Positions 6,248 through 14,651 of a DNA stretch of 64,000 nt are shown here, piece after piece. The notes under the pieces were generated by a model. That model was not told the origin of the DNA. It worked only from the letters and a program-made list of their open reading frames with translations, and made no database searches. Within the stretch, counting starts at the first letter, position 1, and each line of letters starts with the position of its first letter. Where the stretch lies: contig JAJZQI010000011.1 of NCBI GenBank assembly GCA_021851875.1, forward strand, positions 1 to 64,000, given 5' to 3'. The translations under genes and the position numbers were made by a program. Source of the DNA: Pseudomonadota bacterium. GTDB lineage: Bacteria; Pseudomonadota; Gammaproteobacteria; Burkholderiales; JAJZQI01.

Positions 6248-7107
6248 CACACGCCGCCGCCCATCCCCTCACCCTCAACCTTCTTCACCGCCCGGCTCAC
6301 CGTGGCATAACTTACACCAAAATGCGCACCAACCTGCTCAAGGGTGTAGTGACCGCTCAAGTAGGCCTTCGCCATCGCTTCAACCCGATCAGCACTGTTT
6401 TCTTCATAGTACTGCAAGGGCTTAGCCGGGCCCTGCTTTTGCAATCGGGGGATGTCTTTCAGGGACTGCTCGGGTTGCATCTTGCATTGTGTTTCTTCCA
6501 CAAAGGCATCACTACCCAAATAGATCTGATTCTTCAGTTTTTCCCAAGGAGATGGTTGATTGGCTCCTTCAGCAACAAACTCACGGTATTTCGCCTGAGC
6601 CTGCTCCCTATTCTCACCAAACGCCCCCAATACCCAGTCCGTTGTGAGGTAGACTGGCACGCCAGACAATCCTGCCGTTGCACGGTAACTGCTCCACGGC
6701 CACGCTTCCGCCGTATGCAACATCCGGGCACGCACAGGATTCAGCACGATGTAGCGCGCCAACTCCAGAAGGTACGTTTCCCGCTCTACCAGGATCGCCT
6801 TGAACCTGCCCTGAAACACATGCCCCACCCGCTTATGCCGACGGTTGAACTCCTGCGTATATGTCCCGTTCAGATATTTCATCCCTTTGGATAAATTCGC
6901 ATCGGTCGTCTCAATCAACAGATGGTAGTGGTTATCCATCAGACAATAGGCATGGCAGTACCAGTTGTAACGCGTAACACATGCGTGCAGAAGCCGCAAA
7001 AAACCAATCCGATCCTCATCATCCTGATAAATGGCCCCCTGTGCATTGCCGCGCGATGTCACGTGGTACAGCGCCCCGGCATACTCAATCCGCAATGGCC
7101 TCGCCAT
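6247..7107 (-). CDS. REP-associated tyrosine transposase (Y1_Tnp, RAYT)
   Basis: A 286-residue HUH single-strand transposase. The N-terminus MARPLRIEYAGALYHVTSRGN is family-typical. The metal-binding HUH motif is HYH in MDNHYHLLIE near residue 58-66. The catalytic tyrosine is expected in the LNGTYTQEFNRRH helix, before the conserved RVGHVFQGRFKA. The C-terminus (around 245-280) holds a helix-turn-helix, GAHFGVSYATVSRAV, in the longer RAYT subgroup. GAGGAG five bases before ATG is a strong ribosome site. The gene appears intact. These enzymes process REP hairpins and are usually single-copy domesticated genes. Confidence 0.93.
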   Translation of the reverse strand: MARPLRIEYAGALYHVTSRGNAQGAIYQDDEDRIGFLRLLHACVTRYNWYCHAYCLMDNHYHLLIETTDANLSKGMKYLNGTYTQEFNRRHKRVGHVFQGRFKAILVERETYLLELARYIVLNPVRARMLHTAEAWPWSSYRATAGLSGVPVYLTTDWVLGAFGENREQAQAKYREFVAEGANQPSPWEKLKNQIYLGSDAFVEETQCKMQPEQSLKDIPRLQKQGPAKPLQYYEENSADRVEAMAKAYLSGHYTLEQVGAHFGVSYATVSRAVKKVEGEGMGGGV

Positions 7108-7166
7108 AAATGCTCCTCACCAAGGATTACACACGCTATAGAGTAGACGAAAACTGCCAGGATGTA

Positions 7167-7184
7167 AAATGTAAGGCCTGACCC
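7167..7184 (-). repeat. Right inverted repeat of RAYT element
   Basis: Perfect complement of 6230-6247, 60 bases upstream of the transposase start. Confidence 0.9.
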
Positions 7185-7232
7185 TAAAAAATGAAAAATG
7201 TAACAAAAAATGCCCAAAATGCCACCTCGCCG

Positions 7233-9695
7233 CTAAACCTTGGTGGCCCCTTTATCCCCAGTCGCCGACGCACTGCTGAACAACCTCACCTTCTCGTGCC
7301 GCCCACCCTTGGCGCGGTACATGGCCATGTCGGCATGCTTGGTCAGCTCGATCTCGTCGCTGCCGTCCTGCGGATAGATGGCCGCGCCGATACTGACTGA
7401 GACGGACAGGCTGTGGCCGTTGATTTCAAATGGCTCGTCGAAGGCGCGGGCGATTTTCTGCCCGACGCCGACGGCATCGGCGGGAGTGTCCATTTTGCGC
7501 AGCAGCACGACAAACTCATCCCCGCCGATACGGGCGACGGTATCGGAATTGCGCAGATGCGACTGCATGCGCCCGGCGGACTGTTTCAACAACACATCGC
7601 CGACGCCGTGGCCATAGGTATCGTTGATGGGTTTGAATTTATCCAGGTCGATAAACAGCAGGGCAAGCTGGGTATTGTCGCGCTTGGCCTGCGCCAGCGC
7701 CTGCTGCAGACGGTCGCTGAACAGGGCGCGGTTGGGCAGATCGGTCAGCGCGTCGTAATGCGCCATGCGCTGCATTTTCTGTTCCATCGCCTTGCGTTCG
7801 GTGATGTCGGTGAAGGCCGCCACATAATGGGTAATCGTGTCGTTGCGGTCGCGTACGGGCCGGATAGCAAGCCATTCGACGTAGATGCTGCCGTTTTTGC
7901 GGCAGTTGAGAATTTCGCCTTTCCAGCTCCCGCTTGTCGTGAGCTCCTGCCACATATGCAGGTAGAACTCGCGCGATTGCAGGCCGGAAGAGAGAATGCG
8001 CGGGTTCTTGCCGATCACTTCCTCCTCTTCATAGCCGGTGATGCGGGTAAAGGCCGGGTTGACGGCGATAATGGTGGCATCGCTGTCGCACACCATCACC
8101 GCGTTATCCACCGTATCGAACACGGTTGCCGCCAGCCGCAGGGAGGCGTCGGCCTGTTTGCGGGCGGTGATGTCGCGCGTGACGCCCTGAATTTCCACCT
8201 GGCCGGTCTCATCGTCGCGGATGAATTTGGCGATCACTTCGGTCCAGACAGTCGAGCCGTCCTTGCACGGCTGCTCCAGTTCCTCGTAATACACTTCATT
8301 GACGTTGCGCCCGTCCAGAAAGTCCTGCAGGTGCTGCTGCATTCGGTACAGCATGTTGTGCGCGTGCAGCGGCATGACCGCATCCTTCAGCGGCCGCGCC
8401 ATCACCTCTTCCGCAGTGTAGCCGCGCAGGCGTTCGACGGAAGGACTGACGTAACGGAAACGCTGGGTAAACGGGTCGAGAATCCACACCACGTCACGCA
8501 TGTTTTCCACCAGCAGGCGGTAACGCCGCTCCCGGCTTGCCAGCGCCGCCTGGGTGGCCTGGTTTTCCGCAATACTCACCTTGAGACGGCGGTTGGTGCG
8601 GTAGATGTACAGGGCGATCCCGCTCACGGTCAGCACCGCCAGCGCGGCCAGCGTGACCACCCATCCCATCCAGCGGCGTTTGCTGTCGGCATCGGCGTCG
8701 TAGAGAAATCCGGTCAGCGAGTAATCCCGCGGCATCATCCCCACATCCGCATACACGTTGGCAATATGCTGCCAGCGGCGCGGGTTCATGTAGCCGATTT
8801 CGATCAGATCGGGCTGCAGCAGCGGGATCATCTTGTCCGCTTCAAATTGGTAGTAACCCAGGGTATGCGCCGCAGAATGCCTGCGCATGATCAGCTGAAT
8901 GATTTCATCCGGATGGTCCTTGGCATATTGCCAGCCGCGCAGACTGGCGGCACGGAACGCTTTGACCATTTCCGGCCGGCTGTGCAGGATTTTTTCCGAA
9001 GTAAACAGATTGTCGCCGTAAAAATTGATGCCCGCCGCCATGGGGCTGAACGCCTGGTAGGGAAAGTTTGCCTGCTGAAAATAATACGGCTCGGTCGAGA
9101 CATAACCGGCCATGGCATCGACCCTGCCATCGACCAGATCTTGCGGATTGAAGCTATGCGGCACTTGCTTGACGGCCGCCGGGTGAACACCCTCGCGTTT
9201 CAGGTAGGCGAGCAGCTCATCCGCCTGCGGCTCCAGCATGATGCTTTTGCCGGCCAGATCGCGCACACTGTGAATACGCGAGTGAGCACCCACATAGATT
9301 TCATAAGGCGACTGCTGGAAAATGACCGCCAGCACCACCACCGGTTTTCCTGTGGCGCGCTGCAGCACCAGGCTGCTGGTGCCTATGCCGAAACTGGCGC
9401 GGCCCGACAGGACTTGCTGCACCGGATCAACGCCCGGCGTTGCCTCGACGATATTGACGTCCAGACCGGCATCCCGGTAATAGCCGTTTTCTTTTGCCGC
9501 ATAATAGCCGGCAAATTGAAAAGCATGCGTCCACTTGAGCTGCAGCGTCACCCTTTCCAGCGCGAGCGCACCCGCCGGCAACAACAGACCGCAGGAAACA
9601 AGGCATGGCAGAATGACACGTGCCGCTCTTGGCAGGTGCCGCAGAACTCTATTCACTTGGAATAAACACAATGTGGTTATAACGCAGCGCAGCAT
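7233..9695 (-). CDS. NMT1/THI5-like binding domain fused to PAS-PAS-GGDEF (diguanylate cyclase)
   Basis: An 820-residue membrane protein. A signal/anchor segment (around 22-45) precedes a periplasmic binding domain of the NMT1/THI5 type (about 47-330; LKWTHAFQFAGYYAAKENGYY is diagnostic). A transmembrane helix follows near 343-365, then two PAS domains (about 385-510 and 515-640) and a GGDEF domain (about 650-805) with intact RIGGDEF and an RxxD inhibition site (RNSD) five residues before it. It should make cyclic di-GMP in response to a small periplasmic ligand, perhaps a pyrimidine or thiamine-like compound; the ligand is inferred from the binding-protein family only. ATG 9695 has no clear ribosome site; GTG codon 14 is an alternative. 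Confidence 0.9.
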   Translation of the reverse strand: MLRCVITTLCLFQVNRVLRHLPRAARVILPCLVSCGLLLPAGALALERVTLQLKWTHAFQFAGYYAAKENGYYRDAGLDVNIVEATPGVDPVQQVLSGRASFGIGTSSLVLQRATGKPVVVLAVIFQQSPYEIYVGAHSRIHSVRDLAGKSIMLEPQADELLAYLKREGVHPAAVKQVPHSFNPQDLVDGRVDAMAGYVSTEPYYFQQANFPYQAFSPMAAGINFYGDNLFTSEKILHSRPEMVKAFRAASLRGWQYAKDHPDEIIQLIMRRHSAAHTLGYYQFEADKMIPLLQPDLIEIGYMNPRRWQHIANVYADVGMMPRDYSLTGFLYDADADSKRRWMGWVVTLAALAVLTVSGIALYIYRTNRRLKVSIAENQATQAALASRERRYRLLVENMRDVVWILDPFTQRFRYVSPSVERLRGYTAEEVMARPLKDAVMPLHAHNMLYRMQQHLQDFLDGRNVNEVYYEELEQPCKDGSTVWTEVIAKFIRDDETGQVEIQGVTRDITARKQADASLRLAATVFDTVDNAVMVCDSDATIIAVNPAFTRITGYEEEEVIGKNPRILSSGLQSREFYLHMWQELTTSGSWKGEILNCRKNGSIYVEWLAIRPVRDRNDTITHYVAAFTDITERKAMEQKMQRMAHYDALTDLPNRALFSDRLQQALAQAKRDNTQLALLFIDLDKFKPINDTYGHGVGDVLLKQSAGRMQSHLRNSDTVARIGGDEFVVLLRKMDTPADAVGVGQKIARAFDEPFEINGHSLSVSVSIGAAIYPQDGSDEIELTKHADMAMYRAKGGRHEKVRLFSSASATGDKGATKV

Positions 9696-9780
9696 TACGC
9701 TTTTGTGAACAGAATAACACGACCCAACCAGACTCTGTCTACCACCCCCGCTGTTAAATTTGTATCTGCACTACACCTTA

Positions 9781-10815
9781 TCAGGGCGCAGGGTTGGGGT
9801 AGCGCTGGTGAATCCGCTCGATTTCCGCCATCGTGTCGGAGCTGAGATTCACATTCAGGCTGCTGATGTTTTCCTGCAACTGAGCCATGGTAGTGGCGCC
9901 GATGAGGGTACTGGCGACGAACCAGCGGCTGCGCACGAAGGCCAGCGCCAGCACGGCGGGCGATACCCCGACCTCTTCCGCCACGCCGGCATAGGCCTCA
10001 ACCGCCTCGGCCACATTCAGCTTGGCGTAACGCTGGCCGAAACCGGGGAACAGGGTGATGCGCCCGCTGCCGTTCATGTTCTTCTGGTATTTGCCGCTCA
10101 ACATGCCGAAACCGAGCGGGCTGTAGGCCATGAGACCGACATTTTCGCGGTAGCCCACTTCCGCCAGGCCGTATTCATAGACCCGGTTGATCAGGTTATA
10201 GGCGTTTTGCAGCGAAACCGGCCGCGGCAAGCCGGCTTTGTCCGCCACATGGCAAAACTCCGCCAGTCCCCACGGTGTTTCGTTGCTCAGGCCGTAATAG
10301 CGGATCTTGCCGGCCTTGACCAGATCGGCCAGCGCGGCGAGCTGCTCGATGATCGGCTCGGTCTCGCGCTCGGCATACGGGTCAAAAGCCGTCTGCCCGA
10401 ACATGGGCACATTGCGGTCTGGCCAGTGAATCTGATACAGGTCGACATAATCGGTCTGCAGACGCCGCAGGCTGTCGTCGATGGCCGCGTTGATGTGGGC
10501 CCGGGTCACCTGAGGACCGTTGCGGATCCAGTCGTAGCCGCGTGCCGGGCCGGCAATTTTGGTGGCGATGATGAGACTGTCGCGTTTTTGCCTGGCCAGC
10601 CACTGGCCGATATAGCTTTCCGTCAGCCCCTGTGTCTCGCCTTTGGGCGGCACGGGGTACATTTCCGCCGTGTCGATGAAGTTGATGCCGTGCGCCACGG
10701 CATAATCCAGCTGTTCGGCCGCCTCGTCCGCCGTGTTCTGCTGACCATAGGTCATGGTGCCCAGACACAGTTCAGATACCTTCAGGTCGCTGTGCCCCAG
10801 TTGCTTGTACTTCAA
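9781..10815 (-). CDS. tas: Aldo/keto reductase, Tas type
   Basis: A 344-residue NADP(H)-dependent aldo/keto reductase close to E. coli Tas in length and motifs. Seen are LGTMTYGQQNTADEA near the start, the catalytic Asp/Tyr in FIDTAEMYPVPPKGETQG (about 46-65), Lys in IIATKIAGP, His in LYQIHWPDRN, and the cofactor-binding end FVASTLIGATTMAQL. The start is TTG at 10815, supported by GGGGAG six bases upstream. In E. coli Tas complements a prephenate dehydrogenase defect, and its physiological substrate is unsettled. It is co-oriented with the methyltransferase upstream, 34 bases away. Confidence 0.9.
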   Translation of the reverse strand: MKYKQLGHSDLKVSELCLGTMTYGQQNTADEAAEQLDYAVAHGINFIDTAEMYPVPPKGETQGLTESYIGQWLARQKRDSLIIATKIAGPARGYDWIRNGPQVTRAHINAAIDDSLRRLQTDYVDLYQIHWPDRNVPMFGQTAFDPYAERETEPIIEQLAALADLVKAGKIRYYGLSNETPWGLAEFCHVADKAGLPRPVSLQNAYNLINRVYEYGLAEVGYRENVGLMAYSPLGFGMLSGKYQKNMNGSGRITLFPGFGQRYAKLNVAEAVEAYAGVAEEVGVSPAVLALAFVRSRWFVASTLIGATTMAQLQENISSLNVNLSSDTMAEIERIHQRYPNPAP

Positions 10816-10849
10816 TGTATTCTCCCCTTAGAGCCTGTTTCAGCCGGTT

Positions 10850-11560
10850 TCATACCTTGCGCAACAGATCGACCCGGATGGGCATGACGAACTGGGCGCC
10901 GGCCGGCGTGACGTGCCGCATGAAGCGGTCCTTGACCAGCTGATACAGCTGCGGCGACAGCTGGTGATGGGTGTGCGTCACTCTCAGAATGCGGTCTTCA
11001 AACTGCTCGAACGATTCGAAGTTGCTCGGCGTGCCGAAGAAATGCTGACCGGCCAGCTCAAACCGGCCCGCCCCGACGGCGCGCTGCACGGCGGCAAAAG
11101 CCGCCTCGCGCACCTTCTGCTCGTCGTGGAACAGCCGCAGAATTTCATTGAACTCGCCGGCAAACACCGGCTCGGAAATGTAGGCCAGCCCGCCCGGCTT
11201 GAGCACGCGGCGGATCTCGTCCAGCGCATCGTCCATGGCGGCCATGGGTACGTGGTGCAGCGACTTGAACATGAACACCAGATCGAACGACGCGTCGTCG
11301 GCCGGAATTTCCTGCGCGCCGCCCAGCTCGAAGCTGACATTGGGCAGATCGGTCACCTGCACGTTCCTGCCGTGCTGTATCTCATCCACTTCCAGCGCCA
11401 GGATGGAATTGACCTTCTGCGCAATGGCGCGGGTCTTTTCCGCCTTGCCGCAGCCGAGCTCCAGCACGTGGGCGCCGGTCAGCGGCAGCAACGCCTCGTA
11501 AATCTCATGCTCATCGCAAACGCGTTCGGCGGAAGGGTTGGCAATCATCATGGCAATCAT
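10850..11560 (-). CDS. Class I SAM-dependent methyltransferase
   Basis: A 236-residue methyltransferase of the Methyltransf_11 type. Motif I is VLELGCGKAEKTRAIA near residue 30, the acidic strand-2 residue sits in ILALEVDEIQHGRN, and the post-motif region reads DLVFMFKSLHHVPM and RRVLKPGGLAYISEPV. The open frame extends upstream to 11659, but that extension looks non-native (S/C/R-rich). ATG 11560, preceded by AGG, or ATG 11551 fits better. The substrate cannot be told; the family includes ubiquinone and small-metabolite methyltransferases. Confidence 0.85.
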   Translation of the reverse strand: MIAMMIANPSAERVCDEHEIYEALLPLTGAHVLELGCGKAEKTRAIAQKVNSILALEVDEIQHGRNVQVTDLPNVSFELGGAQEIPADDASFDLVFMFKSLHHVPMAAMDDALDEIRRVLKPGGLAYISEPVFAGEFNEILRLFHDEQKVREAAFAAVQRAVGAGRFELAGQHFFGTPSNFESFEQFEDRILRVTHTHHQLSPQLYQLVKDRFMRHVTPAGAQFVMPIRVDLLRKV

Positions 11561-11683
11561 CCTGAATTTCCGAGTTGAGAAAGTATAACGTCGGCACGGC
11601 GTGCCCGAGTCAGATTTGAGCCGGCAACCTGAGGAAAGTTTCCCGCCTGTTGTGTTCACGCATCGACCAAGGAATGCCGGCGT

Positions 11684-12865
11684 TCAATCCAGAAACAGCT
11701 GCAGCAATTCGTTGAGAAAGCGTTGTCCCAGTGGCGTCGGGGCAATGCTTTCATGCGTGCGCACGATCAGGTCCTTGGTTTCCGCCTGCTGCAATTGATG
11801 TTCAATCACGGACACAGGCAGGCCGGTGCGCTCCTCGAACAGCCAGACGGGAAAACCGCCGGTCAGGCGCAGGGCGTTCATCATGAATTCAAACGGCAGA
11901 TCGGCCCGCGCGATTTCATGCTGCTCCTGCACCGGCCGGCCCGCCGCCACGCCGTCGATGTAGACGCGCGGCTGCTTGTGGCGCATCTGCCGGACGATGC
12001 GGTCGGGGAAACTGATCTTGCTGTGCGCCCCGGCGCCGATGCCCAGATAATCGCCGAAACGCCAGTAGTTGAGATTATGACGGCTGGCCTGTTGCGGCAG
12101 AGAAAAAGCGGAGGTCTCGTAGTGCTCAAAACCGGCGGCAGCGAGCCGCGCCTCCAGGTCTTCCTGCATCTGCGCCGTCACCTCGTCGTCCGGCAGGTTG
12201 GCCGGCGGGTAGCGGTGAAACAGGGTGTTGGGTTCGATGGTGAGGTGATAGCAGGACAGATGATCCGGCCTGAAACTCAACGCCGTTTCGACGTCCGCCA
12301 GCAAATCGGCTACGCTTTGCTGCGGCAGGCCGTAGATCAGGTCGAGATTCATGCGGCCGAATATTTCCCGCGCTGCGCCAGCCGCTTCACGCGCCTGCGC
12401 AGCGTCATGCACGCGACCCAGCGCCTTGAGATAGGCCGGATTGAAACTCTGGATACCGAGGGACAGGCGATTCACCCCGGCAGCGTGAAAGTCCTGGAAT
12501 TTCTCCCGCTCAAAGGTGCCGGGGTTGGCCTCCAGGGTGATTTCGGTGTCCGGCGGCAGGTTCAGCAGCATGCGCGCCGCGGCGATGATTTCGTCGATGC
12601 CCTCGGCGCTGAACAGGCTGGGCGTGCCGCCGCCGAAAAACACCGTGCTCACCCGCCTGCCCCAGATTTGCGGCAGCGCCTGCTCCAGATCGCTGCGCAG
12701 GGCTGCAATATAGGCCTTTTCCGGCACCGCTTCGCGCGCCTCGTGCGAATTGAAGTCGCAGTAAGGGCACTTTTTCAGGCACCAGGGAATATGGATATAC
12801 AGCGACAGCGACGGTAAGGCTGTCAGACTGATTTTTCCCGGCGGGGTGAGGCTGATGACGCTCAT
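11684..12865 (-). CDS. hemW: Radical SAM heme chaperone HemW
   Basis: A 393-residue radical SAM protein. The cluster motif CLKKCPYCDF (CxxxCxxC) lies near residue 29, after SLYIHIPWC. The motifs FFGGGTPSLF and EANPGT bind SAM, and NRLSLGIQSF and MNLDLIYGLPQQ follow, with a HemN_C domain at the end. HemW binds heme and is distinct from coproporphyrinogen dehydrogenase HemN. It overlaps rdgB by four bases (ATGA), making an rph-rdgB-hemW operon as in many proteobacteria. Confidence 0.95.
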   Translation of the reverse strand: MSVISLTPPGKISLTALPSLSLYIHIPWCLKKCPYCDFNSHEAREAVPEKAYIAALRSDLEQALPQIWGRRVSTVFFGGGTPSLFSAEGIDEIIAAARMLLNLPPDTEITLEANPGTFEREKFQDFHAAGVNRLSLGIQSFNPAYLKALGRVHDAAQAREAAGAAREIFGRMNLDLIYGLPQQSVADLLADVETALSFRPDHLSCYHLTIEPNTLFHRYPPANLPDDEVTAQMQEDLEARLAAAGFEHYETSAFSLPQQASRHNLNYWRFGDYLGIGAGAHSKISFPDRIVRQMRHKQPRVYIDGVAAGRPVQEQHEIARADLPFEFMMNALRLTGGFPVWLFEERTGLPVSVIEHQLQQAETKDLIVRTHESIAPTPLGQRFLNELLQLFLD

Positions 12866-13452
12866 GCCTGGGTTTTGATTTTTTCCACCAGCGCCATCAG
12901 CGCCTGGGCCCGGTGGCTGATGCGGTTTTTCTCCGTCGGCTCCAGTTCGGCCGCGGTTTTACCCAATTGCGGCAGATAAAAGTACGGATCGTAGCCGAAA
13001 CCGCTTTGGCCGCGCGGCTGGCTGATGATTTCGCCGTGCCAGATACCGTCGGCAATCAGCGGCTGCGGATCGTCCGCATGACGCACCAGCACCATGACGC
13101 AGTAGTAGTAAGCCCGCCGGTTGGCATGGGAGCCGAGCAGCTGCACCAGCTTCTGGTTGTTGCGCAGATCCGATTTCGGCTCGCCGGCAAAACGGGCAGA
13201 CAACACGCCGGGGGCACCGCCCAGTGCCTCGGTGCAGAGGCCGGAATCGTCTGCCAACGCCGGCAGGCCGGTCAAGCGGCTGGCGTGGCGCGCCTTGGCC
13301 AGAGAGTTTTCCACAAAGGTGAAAAACGGCTCTTCCGCTTCCGGCACATGGTATTCGCCCTGCGGGTGCGCCTCCCAGTCAAGCGGGCCGAGAATGGCGG
13401 AGATTTCCTTCAGCTTGCCGGCATTGTTGCTGGCGATGACCAGCTTTTTCAT
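12862..13452 (-). CDS. rdgB: XTP/dITP diphosphatase RdgB
   Basis: A 196-residue house-cleaning nucleotide pyrophosphatase (Ham1 family) that removes dITP, dXTP and ITP. The N-terminal [15 protein letters not shown] binds phosphate, [12 protein letters not shown] and [11 protein letters not shown] carry the metal and catalytic residues, and [10 protein letters not shown] and [11 protein letters not shown] are the closing motifs. Length is normal. It is translationally coupled on both sides through 4-base overlaps with rph and hemW. Confidence 0.96.
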   Translation of the reverse strand: MKKLVIASNNAGKLKEISAILGPLDWEAHPQGEYHVPEAEEPFFTFVENSLAKARHASRLTGLPALADDSGLCTEALGGAPGVLSARFAGEPKSDLRNNQKLVQLLGSHANRRAYYYCVMVLVRHADDPQPLIADGIWHGEIISQPRGQSGFGYDPYFYLPQLGKTAAELEPTEKNRISHRAQALMALVEKIKTQA

Positions 13453-14162
13453 GCCAGCGCCGCCTTTTGCGCCGCAAACAGCTGGCGGATGCCGTGCTCA
13501 GCCAGGTCCAGCAGCGCACTCATTTCATTGCGCGAGAACGGCGCGCCTTCGGCGGTGCCCTGGATTTCCACGAAACCGCCGTCGCCGGTCATCACCACGT
13601 TCATGTCGGTATCGCAGGCGGAGTCTTCCGGGTAATCCAGGTCCAGCACCGGCACGCCTTCGTATACGCCGACGGAAATGGCCGCAACCGAATCCCTGAG
13701 CGGAGATTCGCCGATCATGCCGCGCGCCAGCATGACGGTAATGGCGTCATGCACCGCCACATAGGCGCCGGTGATGCTGGCGGTACGCGTACCGCCGTCC
13801 GCCTGGATCACGTCGCAGTCGATGTGGATGGTGCGTTCGCCCAGCCTGGCCAGATCCATCACCGCACGCAGGCTGCGGCCGATCAGCCGCTGGATTTCCT
13901 GCGTCCGGCCGGTCTGCTTGCCGCGCGCCGCTTCGCGGTCCATGCGCGTGCCGGTGGAACGCGGCAGCATGCCGTACTCCGCCGTCATCCAGCCCTGATT
14001 CTTGCCCTTGAGAAAGCCCGGCACCTTGTCTTCCACGCTGGCCGTGCAAATCACCTTGGTGTCGCCAAACTCCACCAGCACGGAGCCTTCGGCATGTTTG
14101 GTGTAGTGGCGGGTGATGCGCACTTGGCGCAGTTCGTTGGGCTGGCGTTGACTGGGGCGCAT
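13449..14162 (-). CDS. rph: Ribonuclease PH
   Basis: A 237-residue phosphorolytic 3'-5' exoribonuclease that trims tRNA 3' ends. Family motifs are complete: [11 protein letters not shown] at the start, [19 protein letters not shown], the phosphate-binding [20 protein letters not shown], and the late [19 protein letters not shown]. Unlike the frameshifted E. coli K-12 gene, this one is full length. It is the first gene of the rph-rdgB-hemW operon. Confidence 0.97.
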   Translation of the reverse strand: MRPSQRQPNELRQVRITRHYTKHAEGSVLVEFGDTKVICTASVEDKVPGFLKGKNQGWMTAEYGMLPRSTGTRMDREAARGKQTGRTQEIQRLIGRSLRAVMDLARLGERTIHIDCDVIQADGGTRTASITGAYVAVHDAITVMLARGMIGESPLRDSVAAISVGVYEGVPVLDLDYPEDSACDTDMNVVMTGDGGFVEIQGTAEGAPFSRNEMSALLDLAEHGIRQLFAAQKAALA

Positions 14163-14415
14163 GGCGGTATCTCTGTCTTTTTCGGGAAGGGAACATTATA
14201 CCGAGGGAGGCAGGGTTCTATAAGCGGTTCGTCAAGAGAGTGGCGTCACCCACTATGAGAAACATTGATGAGGTTTGGCCGGCAGCGAATAAGAGGAATT
14301 TAAAAGCAACGGCAACCCCAACATCTACGCCGTCTGCAAACCACCAACGCCACTCAAGTCGGGTGCGGTAAGCGATCAGATGGTTTGGCCTTTCCGGGTT
14401 CCCTTTTATTTGTCG

Positions 14416-14539
14416 CCTCGCGGGTGGATTTCTGGCGGGGGCTGACGGCGAGTACTGTTCGAGTTCCGCAGTGGGGCACGCTGTGTGTGCCCCGCCAGGG
14501 CGAGTTTACTCGCCACCCGCCAGAAATCCAGCCACGAGG
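14416..14539. repeat. Imperfect inverted repeat with nested hairpins
   Basis: Arms 14416-14439 and 14516-14539 pair at 22 of 24 positions (core TGGATTTCTGGCGGG). Inside are the stems GGGGCAC/GTGCCCC (14472-14493 region) and GGCGAGT/ACTCGCC (about 14499-14514). It could be a structured RNA or a short non-autonomous mobile element. Confidence 0.65.
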
Positions 14540-14573
14540 GGAAGTCGACAAATTCAGGGTCGCCTTTCTTTCG

Positions 14574-14605
14574 CTTCCTTTCTTTGGCGAAGCAAAGAAA
14601 GGAAG
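14574..14605. repeat. Perfect 13-bp hairpin CTTCCTTTCTTTG
   Basis: The arms 14574-14586 and 14593-14605 pair perfectly around the loop GCGAAG. Similar pyrimidine/purine hairpins recur between genes in Betaproteobacteria. It may terminate the phosphatase transcript, but there is no following U-run. Confidence 0.7.
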
Positions 14606-14651
14606 GCGCTGCCGGGCGCTCCCGGCCTACAAGCTCAAGGAAACTCCACCC

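Larger units (their letters stand above)
6230..7184 (-). mobile_element. RAYT/REP-like element with 18-bp terminal inverted repeats
   Basis: A Y1-transposase gene is enclosed by GGGTCAGGCCTTACATTT at 6230-6247 and its perfect complement at 7167-7184. The repeats contain the palindrome AGGCCT, typical of REP-type sequences mobilised by IS200/IS605-related TnpA_REP proteins. No target duplication is evident, as expected for HUH enzymes. It marks the junction between the cassette array and the core chromosome. Confidence 0.85.
14163..14651. other. 489-bp intergenic region without a gene, rich in inverted repeats
   Basis: It lies between the rph start and the end of the phosphatase gene. No supported coding frame is visible. 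It holds a 24-bp imperfect inverted repeat with nested hairpins (14416-14539) and a separate 13-bp stem (14574-14605). The rph promoter is presumably within 14163-14300, but I see no convincing boxes. Confidence 0.6.

Noticed and set aside
6208-6894. 228-residue plus-strand open frame over the RAYT gene
   Set aside because: It starts in the end of cassette 11 and reads antisense through the transposase, which carries all family motifs.
7413-9665. 750-residue open frame on the plus strand opposite the binding-protein/GGDEF gene
   Set aside because: No recognisable domain, H/Q/R-rich translation typical of antisense frames in GC-rich genes, and the minus strand encodes clear domains over its full length.
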